Origin: UCB3 sp964415605
Lineage (GTDB): Bacteria; Chloroflexota; Anaerolineae; Epilineales; Epilineaceae
Reading direction: 5' to 3'
DNA: 28,221 bases
NCBI GenBank assembly: GCA_964415605.1
Contig: CAYQBA010000039.1
Coordinates: 1 to 28,221, forward strand
Of this stretch, positions 1 through 8,000 are shown in pieces. The stretch's first letter is position 1. The number at the start of each line of letters is the position of its first letter. The position numbers were made by a program, and so were the translations under genes. The notes beneath the pieces were generated by a model. The model was not told where the DNA came from. It did not search any database and saw nothing but the letters and a program-made list of their open reading frames with translations.

Positions 1-1
1 G

Positions 2-181
2 GCAAGTCGGGCGATGCGTCGCTTGACGAGTTCGCGCGTGGCGATGGGGTGGCCGCCGGGACCGGGCCGCGCGGCGGCCGAAGCGGCCATCCACCGTGCG
101 CTGGGCGCCGAGGCGCCCGGCGGCCCGCCGGCCGGCCGCGCCGCCGGCACCGGGACCGAACCGGAGGTGCCCGCGCCATGA
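2..181 (+). CDS. 3' end of an unidentified upstream gene (partial)
   Basis: An open frame enters from the left edge and ends in a TGA at 179-181 that overlaps the ATG of the next gene (ATGA at 178-181), the usual arrangement of translationally coupled genes. The visible 59 residues are Ala/Gly/Pro-rich, with a short helical-looking stretch AAAEAAIHRALG, and no domain can be recognised. Another frame (the one of the downstream protease) is also open here and has a more acidic first 20 residues, so the frame assignment is uncertain and a frameshift cannot be excluded. No function is proposed. Confidence 0.35.
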   Translation, partial: ASRAMRRLTSSRVAMGWPPGPGRAAAEAAIHRALGAEAPGGPPAGRAAGTGTEPEVPAP

Positions 182-1539
182 CCGCGCTCGACCATCCCAA
201 GATCTCGCCCGCCTTCGAGCCGTTCCTCGCCCGCGGCCGGCCGCACGAGCGGCACGAGGCCGTCGTGATCTACCGCGGCGCGCCCATCGACACGTCGCGC
301 CCGCGCAGCCGCCTGCGCGCCCTCGACCGGCGCCTGGAGCACGTCGCGGATCTCGCGGCCGCCGGGCGGCCGGTCGAGGCACGCGTGGCCGACGCCTACC
401 TCGACTCCGCCCGGCGGGCCGACCCCCACGGGGAACCGCTCGCCGTGACACGCCTCGCGTCGGGCACGCTGCCCGTGGCGCTGGTCGAGGTCACGCGCGC
501 CACGCTGCCGCTGCTGGCGAGCCAGCCCGACGTCGTCGCCATCCTCCCGGACCAGCCGGTGCGGCTGATGCCGCCGGCGGCGATCGGCTACGGGCGGCTC
601 CGCCGCCAGCAGGTGGGGATCGGCGTGACGTGGGGCCTGGAAGCGCTCGGCGCGCCCGAGCTGTGGCGCGTCACGCGCGGCGCGGGCATCCGCGTGGCCG
701 TGCTCGACACCGGGGTCCACGCCGATCACCCGGCGCTGGCCGGCCGGGTGGCGGCGAGCACGATCATCGACCCGCTGGGGAGGCGCATCCACGCCGAGCC
801 GATGTTCGACGGCGGCCAGCACGGAACGCACGTGTGCGGCACCATCGCCGGCGGCCGGACCCCGGACGGCGTATCGATCGGCATGGCGCCCGAGGCGCGC
901 CTGCTCGTCGCCGGCGTCCTGGTCGGGGCCGCGACGCTCCGCACGGTGATGGAGGGCATCGCCTGGGCCGTCGAGCACGGCGCCGACATCCTCAACCTCT
1001 CGCTCGGCTTCAGCGCGTACGAGCCGCTGTTCACCCGCGTGTTCGAGGTGCTCATGGCCGAGTACGGCGTGCTGCCGGTCGTGTCGATCGGCAACGACAG
1101 CCACGGCAGCACCAGCTCGCCCGGCAACGCGCCCGACGGGTTCAGCGTCGGCGCGGTCGAGCGGCGGCCGCGCGGCCGGCCGGGCGTGGCGTTCTTCAGC
1201 GGCGGCGCCAGCCTGGAGTTCCCGGGTGACCGGGCGGCGGCCGTCACCAAGCCGGACGTCGTGGCGCCCGGCGCGCAGGTGTACGCGTGCATCCCGCCCA
1301 CGCCGCTGCCAGACGGGACGCACGCCTACGCGTTCATGGACGGCACGAGCATGGCGGCGCCGCACGTGTCGGGCGCCGCGGCGCTCCTCATGGCGGCGCG
1401 CCCGGAGGCACCGCCGGACCTCGTCGCGCGGGCCCTGCGCGACACCGCCTGGCATCCCGGCGGGCGGCGGCGGCGCCCCGACAACCGCTGGGGACACGGG
1501 CTCATCCGCCCGGTCGAGGCGCTCAAGGCGCTCGGCTGA
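178..1539 (+). CDS. Subtilisin-like serine protease (S8 family), no evident signal peptide
   Basis: This 453-residue protein carries a complete subtilisin catalytic set: Asp177 in AVLDTGVHADHP, His215 in GQHGTHVCG, the oxyanion Asn306 in SIGND and Ser391 in DGTSMAAPHVSG, plus the conserved KPDVVAPG before the serine. Residues about 30-140 look like an I9-type inhibitory propeptide (VVIYRGAP through DVVAILPDQPV), so it is probably made as a zymogen. The ATG at 178 is chosen because GGAGG lies at 163-167 and the ATG overlaps the upstream stop. The frame is open to position 49, but that extension is Arg/Gly/Pro-rich and unlike a protein start. No hydrophobic leader is visible, so the enzyme is cytoplasmic, leaves by a non-classical route, or starts further upstream. 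The S8 assignment is firm; the substrate is unknown. Confidence 0.93.
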   Translation: MTALDHPKISPAFEPFLARGRPHERHEAVVIYRGAPIDTSRPRSRLRALDRRLEHVADLAAAGRPVEARVADAYLDSARRADPHGEPLAVTRLASGTLPVALVEVTRATLPLLASQPDVVAILPDQPVRLMPPAAIGYGRLRRQQVGIGVTWGLEALGAPELWRVTRGAGIRVAVLDTGVHADHPALAGRVAASTIIDPLGRRIHAEPMFDGGQHGTHVCGTIAGGRTPDGVSIGMAPEARLLVAGVLVGAATLRTVMEGIAWAVEHGADILNLSLGFSAYEPLFTRVFEVLMAEYGVLPVVSIGNDSHGSTSSPGNAPDGFSVGAVERRPRGRPGVAFFSGGASLEFPGDRAAAVTKPDVVAPGAQVYACIPPTPLPDGTHAYAFMDGTSMAAPHVSGAAALLMAARPEAPPDLVARALRDTAWHPGGRRRRPDNRWGHGLIRPVEALKALG

Positions 1540-1580
1540 TCCGAGGGCCGTCCGAATCGGCGCCCGTCGGCGGTTAAGGC

Positions 1581-1610
1581 TGGACAAGCCCGCGACTGCG
1601 GGACTATGCT
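1581..1610 (+). promoter_or_regulatory. Sigma-70-type promoter for the six-repeat secreted protein
   Basis: TGGACA (1581-1586) and TATGCT (1605-1610) are separated by 18 bp and lie about 95 bp before the ATG at 1706. The spacer holds a perfect palindrome, CCCGC-GACT-GCGGG (1589-1602), which could be an operator. Assigned by eye from consensus similarity. Confidence 0.55.
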
Positions 1611-1705
1611 TTTGTCTGTCAGGCACGTCACGCGGCCCGTCAGCAAGGTCAAGCGACGCCCAGCCGCGGCGACGCCCCGCCACCCCGTCCAGGAGGTCTT
1701 CGACG

Positions 1706-4561
1706 ATGCCCAAGCGATTCACTCCCGTGCCGTTTGCCGTGGTCCTGGCGCTGTTCGCGGTCGGATCGGGCGCCGGTGCGCCCGCGTCCGGGCTGCAGGC
1801 ACAGGTCGCCATCCCCATGCTGACTCCCGCGCAACGGTTCGAGACCGTCGCGGTCGACTCGGATGTCGTCCCGGCCATCCCGCAGATGAAGGCATTGGGC
1901 CGCGCGACCATGGGCCATCGCGCCTCCCACCCCCGCTCGACAGGCACGGGCAGCGGGCGCGAGGCTTCCGGCGCGGGCGATCCCGCGGCCGGCGCGGCGC
2001 CGGCCGGGTCGGTCGATCGGGCGGCGCTGCTGGGTCTCCTCGACGCGGACACCGGGGCGCAAGCGGGGCGCCTCCGCCCCGGGACCACCGGGCACGCGGC
2101 GGGCCGGGCCGGATCCCCTGCCGTCGACGCGGCATGGCGGCCCGGCAGACTCGCAGGCGATGCCACGACGGAGGTCACGTGCCCGCCGTTGCCGCTGCCC
2201 ATCGGCTCGGACGTCGACGGCGTCCTGGGCACTTCGGGCTGCCACGTGCCGCAGCTCATCGACAGCGACAACCCGTCGCTGGCCGACCAGTACGTCGTCA
2301 CCCTCGAGGAGCGCGGGCGGCTGACGATCAGCGTGCCGATGGGGGAGTTCAAGCCGTACATCGCGCTCGTCGACGACCTGTACTTCCCGATCGCCGAGTC
2401 GACGTCGTCGGGTGCCGCCGCGCGCGTCGCGGTGGTCTTGCCGGCCGGCACTTACGTCCTCGTCGTCGCGGCGGCGCCCGACACCCCGGACGGGCAGGGC
2501 GTCTATCAGATCACGTCACAGTTCCAGGCCGAGCCCGCGCCGGCCGGCTGCCTGTCCCCGACCGCCCTGGCCCTCGACACCCAGGTCACCGGCAGCCTTG
2601 CGCCGGGCGACTGCCGCCTGTTCGACGTGCTGGGCGACGTCTTCCGCGACAGCTTCGTCGCGCTCTACGAGGTCGAGGTCCCGCGCAACGGGTCCCTCGA
2701 CCTCGCCTACACGCCCGCGGGGTACGCGGGCTTCCTGGCGGTGCTCGACCCCGCCCTCAACGCCGCGCTCGCGGCGACCGAGCCATCGGGCGGTCCGGTC
2801 GAGGCCACCGCGCACCTCGACCCCGGCACGTACTGGATCCTCGTCAGCTCGCGCCTGGCGGCCACGGGCGACTTCAGCCTGTCGGCCTCGTTCACGGCGT
2901 CGGACGCCCCGTGCGTGCCCGAGGCGGTGGCGCTGGACGCCACGGTCGACGGCAAGCTCGAGTCGAGCGACTGCCGGATGCCGTTCCTGCCGGGCGGCGG
3001 CTACGACCAGGCCACGGTCGACCTCTATCAGGTCGTGGTGCCGCAGACCGGGCTGTACCGGATCAACGTGCTGGCCGACGACTTCCAGCCGAGCCTGCGC
3101 ATCCTCAAATGGTCGTACGCGCCGGCCGTCGCGCCGATGACCGGTCTGGCCGGGTCCACCAGCCTGAGCCGGACCGTGTCGTTCATCCCCGGCATCTTCG
3201 TCCTGGCGGTGAGCTGGACCGGCGACGCGCCGCGGCTCGGCGGCTACCGCCTCGAGCTCGAGTTCCAGGCCGACGGCGATCCCTGCACGGTGAACACGCT
3301 CCTCGGCCCCAGCGGAACGGTGTCGGGCGAGCTGACGCTCACCGACTGCACCCTGGCCGACGTCTACGTCAACAGCAGCCAGGATCGCGCCGACGTCTAC
3401 CGCTTCAAGGCCACCCAGCGCGGGCTGCTCAAGGCCGAGATGACGGGCAGCATCGCCGACCCGTTCCTGGCGGTCCTCAACGCCGGCAGCACGATGGTGG
3501 CGTATGGCACGCAGCCCGGGGGGATCACGCTGGACATGGCGCTCGCCCCCGGCGACTACACGCTGGTCGCGTCGTCGCTCGGCGCGCGCCCGCAGTCCGG
3601 GAGCTACCAGGTGAAGCTGACGTTCACGCCCGAGCCGCAGCCGGCCGGCTGCCCGCTCCAGGCCCTGCAGCCCTCGGCCACCGTCAACGGCAGCCTCGGC
3701 GCGGGCGATTGCCGCGTGTTCGACGCCCTGCCCGCGTCGGCCACCGACAAGCTGATGGATCGCTTCAGCCTGAAGCTGGCGCAGCGCGGCACGCTGCAGC
3801 TCCGGATGAACTCGACCGCGGTCGACGCCTGGGTCGAGATCTTCACCGCCGACACCTACACGTCCATCGCCTACAACGACGACCGCAACGCCGCGGCCAA
3901 CGACTTCAACGCGGAGCTCGAGGTTCTCCTCCCGCCGGGCGACTACATCGTGCACGCCACGACGCCGATCTTCGCCAACAGCGGCGCCTACCGCCTGATC
4001 AGCGCGTTCACGCCGGTGCCGGTGGTCCAGCCGTGCCCGATGGCCGACCTCGCGGTCGACGGGCGGCACGACGGCGACCTCTCGGAGACCGAGGACTGCC
4101 GGATGCTCGACCTGCCGGGAGGCGGCTTCCGCACGTCGGCGGTGGACGTCTTCCAGCTGCACGTGCCCCAGAACGGGCTGATGGAGATCGAGTACCGCGC
4201 CCTGGGGCTCGACCCGGAGCTGACGCTCTACGACCTGCGCTGGAACGAGCTGGCGTACAACGCCAACATCAGCGACGTCAACCTCGACGCGCGCCTCGAG
4301 CTGCGCATCCCGTCGGGGATCTACCGGGTCGTCGCGTCCAACGAGATCGACTCGTTCGGCGACTACGTGTTGTCGACGACCTTCGAGCCCAACCCGTGGG
4401 AGGCGCCGCCGACGGCCACGCCGACGGCGACGACGCGGGTCAGCCCGACGCCCAGCGCGACGCGGGCGGCCACGCCGACCCGGACGCCGACCGGCCCGGG
4501 ACCGCGGCCGGCGATCTACGTGCCGCTGGTGGCCAAGCAGTTCACCGTGCCGCGGCCGTGA
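1706..4561 (+). CDS. Secreted protein with six Cys-paired beta-repeats and a Thr/Pro stalk
   Basis: The 951-residue product starts at ATG 1706 behind AGGAGG (1691-1696). Residues 1-34 form a signal peptide (KRF followed by VVLALFAVGSGAGA). A low-complexity linker runs to about 158. Six repeats of 121-128 residues follow, starting near residues 159, 282, 403, 527, 649 and 777. Each opens with a Cys, has a second Cys about 20 residues on in an (S/G/T/E)DC-like turn, then a 'VPxxGxL' strand and a 'LxPGxYxLVxSS' strand. The fold pattern resembles the bacterial pre-peptidase C-terminal (PPC) domain, usually found at the ends of secreted peptidases. Here there is no peptidase domain, and the two flanking genes are subtilases. 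Residues 899-930 are a Thr/Pro stalk, and the protein ends in PAIYVPLVAKQ plus a short tail. An adhesive, surface-layer or protease-partner role is inference only. Confidence 0.88.
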   Translation: MPKRFTPVPFAVVLALFAVGSGAGAPASGLQAQVAIPMLTPAQRFETVAVDSDVVPAIPQMKALGRATMGHRASHPRSTGTGSGREASGAGDPAAGAAPAGSVDRAALLGLLDADTGAQAGRLRPGTTGHAAGRAGSPAVDAAWRPGRLAGDATTEVTCPPLPLPIGSDVDGVLGTSGCHVPQLIDSDNPSLADQYVVTLEERGRLTISVPMGEFKPYIALVDDLYFPIAESTSSGAAARVAVVLPAGTYVLVVAAAPDTPDGQGVYQITSQFQAEPAPAGCLSPTALALDTQVTGSLAPGDCRLFDVLGDVFRDSFVALYEVEVPRNGSLDLAYTPAGYAGFLAVLDPALNAALAATEPSGGPVEATAHLDPGTYWILVSSRLAATGDFSLSASFTASDAPCVPEAVALDATVDGKLESSDCRMPFLPGGGYDQATVDLYQVVVPQTGLYRINVLADDFQPSLRILKWSYAPAVAPMTGLAGSTSLSRTVSFIPGIFVLAVSWTGDAPRLGGYRLELEFQADGDPCTVNTLLGPSGTVSGELTLTDCTLADVYVNSSQDRADVYRFKATQRGLLKAEMTGSIADPFLAVLNAGSTMVAYGTQPGGITLDMALAPGDYTLVASSLGARPQSGSYQVKLTFTPEPQPAGCPLQALQPSATVNGSLGAGDCRVFDALPASATDKLMDRFSLKLAQRGTLQLRMNSTAVDAWVEIFTADTYTSIAYNDDRNAAANDFNAELEVLLPPGDYIVHATTPIFANSGAYRLISAFTPVPVVQPCPMADLAVDGRHDGDLSETEDCRMLDLPGGGFRTSAVDVFQLHVPQNGLMEIEYRALGLDPELTLYDLRWNELAYNANISDVNLDARLELRIPSGIYRVVASNEIDSFGDYVLSTTFEPNPWEAPPTATPTATTRVSPTPSATRAATPTRTPTGPGPRPAIYVPLVAKQFTVPRP

Positions 4562-4637
4562 GATCGGCGGACCGGGCGTGGGCGATCCCTACCGTCACAA
4601 ATTCAGGGTTGGCGGAGGCGGTCAACCGTGTCATCTT

Positions 4638-4673
4638 GGTCGGCGGGTGGGGGGCCAAACTCGCCCGCTGACC
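4638..4673 (+). terminator. Candidate terminator hairpin after the six-repeat protein gene
   Basis: GGTCGGCGGG (4638-4647) pairs with CCCGCTGACC (4664-4673) over 10 bp with one G-U wobble. The stem begins 77 bp after the stop. No T-tract follows, so termination efficiency is doubtful. Confidence 0.4.
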
Positions 4674-4675
4674 AC

Positions 4676-4705
4676 TTGACACCGCCGCCAGGCCCTTGGC
4701 ATATC
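4676..4705 (+). promoter_or_regulatory. Possible distal promoter of the large subtilase
   Basis: A perfect -35 box TTGACA (4676-4681) follows the terminator-like hairpin. The best -10 at 18 bp spacing is CATATC (4700-4705), a weak match. Confidence 0.35.
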
Positions 4706-4828
4706 GCCGACGGGGTGACCCCAAGCCGCCCTGATCGCATCGGGCACCCGCCGCCTTGATGAACCACGCATGCCAAGCCTTGCCGGGCCCTCCAAATCCA
4801 CCGTTACGTCCGCCCGGCTGGCACGTCA

Positions 4829-4834
4829 TATAAT
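4829..4834 (+). promoter_or_regulatory. Perfect -10 box TATAAT, possible proximal promoter of the large subtilase
   Basis: TATAAT is conspicuous in DNA this rich in GC. The -35 region is poor: TTACGT at 4804-4809, with a 19-bp spacer. It would give a leader of about 190 nt before the ATG at 5029. Confidence 0.4.
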
Positions 4835-5028
4835 AGTGCCAGGCCATGCGCCACGCTGGCCGCCGGAAGACGCCCGCGGGTCCGCTCGCTCGCGCCGTCA
4901 TCGGTGGCCGGCGCTTCGCCGCACTTCATCGCGCGTCGACTTCATCCATCTGGGACCGACGACCCTTGTGTCGGCACCCGCCAGGCGCGCCCCACGCGTG
5001 TGGCCACCGCGATCGTCCCTGGAGACCC

Positions 5029-8000
5029 ATGCAAGCGTCCCGAGCCCCCCGCCTGGCAGCCGGCATCCCCGCCGCGCTCCTGGCGGTGTGCGTCGCGAGC
5101 GCCCTGGCGTCCGCCGCGCCCGGCGCGCCCGGTGCCTTCCCGAGTTGGATCGTCCGGCTGGATGGCCCCACCGTCTGGGAGCTCCGCGCTGCCGACGGGC
5201 AGACCGCCGGCCCAACCGGCGGCCACGGCGCCGGCGCGGCGCTGGACGCCGCGCCCGCCGTGCTCGAAGCCCGGCGGCGCACCATCGAGACCACCCAGGA
5301 TGCGGTGGCAAGCGCCGTGGCCGATCTCGGCGGCACGGTCGTCGACCGCTACCAGGTCGTCTACAACGGCCTCGTGGTGCACGCCGCGCCCGAAGCCGCC
5401 GCCGCGATCGCCGGGCTGCCGGGCGTCGCGGCCGTCACGCGCGCGCCGCGCCTGACGCCGGCCGTCGGCGACGTCGTCCGCACCATCGGCGCCGACAAGG
5501 CGGCCAGCCAGCTCGGGTTCGACGGCCGCGGCGTGACCGTCGCGGTCATCGACACCGGCATCGACTACACGCACGCCGCGTTCGGCGGGCCCGGGACCAT
5601 CGGGGCCTACGAGCTGAACGAGGAGAACCGCGTCGAGGCGGGCAGCTTCCCCACCGCCAAGGTGGTCGGGGGCTACGACTTCGCCGGGTGGCGCTACTCG
5701 CCGGCCTGCCCCGACGTCGGGGGCAACACGTGCCACCGCACGCCCCAGCCCGACGACGACCCGCTCGACCCCGTAGACCTCGGGCACGGCACGCACGTCG
5801 CCGGCATCGTCGCCGGCGCCGCGACGCCGCACCTCGCGGCGGGGGTGGCGCCGGGCGCCACGCTGGTGGCGCTCAAGATCTTCGGCAACCCCGTCGGCGC
5901 CCCGGCCACGACCGACCTGGCCATCAGCGCCATCGAGTGGGTGGTGCGGCACAACCTCGGGCTCACCGTGCCCGGGACGGCGCCCGAGGGGCGCATCGAC
6001 GTCATCAACATGAGCCTCGGCGCCGACTGGTCCAGTCACATGGTCGAGATCAACCGCGCCGTCGACGCGGCCGTCCAGTCCGGCGTGACGGTCGTGGCCT
6101 CGGCCGGCAACTCCGGGCCCCTGCCCTACGTCGTCAACTCCCCGAGCTCGGCCGACCTGGCGCTGAGCGTCGCGAGCTCGATCCCTGCGGGCGAGCTCGA
6201 GCTGCGGGTGACCGCCGGGTGGAGCGAGCAGGGCCGGATCACCACCAAGGACTTCGACGCGATCGAAGGCTCGCCGGACTGGCTGCCCTCGCTCGAGTCC
6301 ACCGGGCCGGTGCGCAGCACGCTCGCGTGGTACGGGACGGCGTGCAACACCGGGCTGGGCCAGCCGAGCCGGCCGATCCAGGACGTCGCCCGGCGCGTGG
6401 CGCTCGTCGAGCGCGGCGACTGCGACTTCTACGAGAAGGTGACCAACGCCGAGCGGTTCGGCGCCGTGGCCGTGGTGGTGTTCACCGACGGCTGGCAGAA
6501 GTCGATCATGACCTGCGGCACGACGTCCACCTGCCACATCCGGCCGAACATCCCGGCCGTGATGATCGACCGCCAGCCGGGCATCGAGCTGCGCGACCTC
6601 CTGATGGACGGCGTCACCGTCAACATGACGCTCGGGACGTTCGAGAAGACCTACCTCGTCGACACCATCAGCGACTTCAGCAGCCGCGGCCCGGCGCGCT
6701 TCGACGCCGGCATCAAGCCGCAGGTCACCGCGCCCGGCACCAACGTGGCGTCGGCCCTCGTCGGCAGCGGCGACGAGGCGCTCACCCTCAGCGGCACGTC
6801 GATGGCCGGCCCCGCGGTGGCCGGCACGGCGGCGATCCTGTGGCAGCGCGGGCGGGCGCAGGGCCTGGCGCTGGGCGGCGCCGACGTCGGCGCGCTGGTC
6901 ATGAACTATGCCGACCCCGTCGTGCACATCGTCCGCCAGGACACCGGCCCCCTCGCCGCCGTCATGCGCCAGGGCAGCGGGCGCGCCAACGCGCTGCGCA
7001 GCGCCGCCGGCACCACGCTCGTCCGCTCGGACCACGGGCTGGCGGCCCTCGGCTTTGGGCACGCGCACGTCCAGGACACCCGGGTCGAGATCACGCGCAC
7101 GCTGCGGGTGCGCAACCTGGCCACGCGGTCGCAGACGTACGCGGCCAGCGTGGACCTCGCCTTCCCGGAGGAGGACGACCGCCAGGGGGTCAAGCTGGCG
7201 TTCGAGCCGGAGCGCCTGACCGTGCCGGCGGGCGCCGAGGGCCGCTTCGTCGTCGCCATGACGCTCGACCCGAAGGCGCTGCGCGATTGGGACCTGCGCG
7301 ATGCCGAGGTGATGCGCAACGAGGCGGCGCTCCAGCGGCTCGAGGTCGACGGCTGGGTCGGCATCACGGCCGTCGACGGCAACGGCCGCCCGGTCGCCGG
7401 CGGTGACCGGGTCGGCGTGCCGTTCCACGTCCTGCCGCGCCGCCACGCGTGCGTCGCGTCGACGTCGCGCGACCCGCTCGTGTTCCTCGAGCCCGGCGAG
7501 CGCCTGACGCAGGCGTGGCGCAACGACTGCGGCACGGGCGGAACGGTGATGCCGTTCTACCTCGGCGGGACCGACAACGCCGAGTCGGGCGTCGTCGACG
7601 GCTTCCCCGCGCGGATCGACATCGACGCCGTCGGCGTGCGGTTCGGCCGCCGGGCGGACAAGGGCGACGACAACGAGCCGCTCATCGCCTGGGCGATCCA
7701 CGCGCGGGCGCCGCAGCGCATCCCGGCCGAGGTGGAGTACCGCGTGTACATCGACCTCGAGCGCGACGGCACGTTCGACCGCGTGGTGTTCAACCGGCCG
7801 GCCAACGACCTCGACGGGCAGCTCCCGCCCGGCCAGTGGGTCGTGACGCACGCGCCGGTGAGCCCGGGCACGCTCGAGCCGGACCTGCAGCGGGCGGCGC
7901 CGCGGCGCTGGGCGCAGCCGTACGACCTCGATACCGCGACGGCGATCCTGCGCCTGCCGGCGCGCGAGCTGGGGCTGGACCTGGACAAGGGCAAGGCCGC

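Larger units (their letters stand above)
4562..5028 (+). other. 467-bp intergenic region before the large subtilase
   Basis: No supported gene lies here. It holds an imperfect hairpin after the upstream stop (4638-4673), a perfect TTGACA immediately behind that hairpin (4676-4681), a short palindrome GGGGTGACCCC near 4711, and a perfect TATAAT (4829-4834) about 190 bp before the next ATG. Frames open across this region from both sides lack ribosome-binding sites and protein-like composition. Confidence 0.6.

Noticed and set aside
1606..4671. A 1,021-codon + strand frame overlapping the six-repeat protein gene
   Set aside because: The composition is Arg/Pro/Gly-rich, there is no ribosome-binding site or domain, and the other frame has a signal peptide and six regular repeats.
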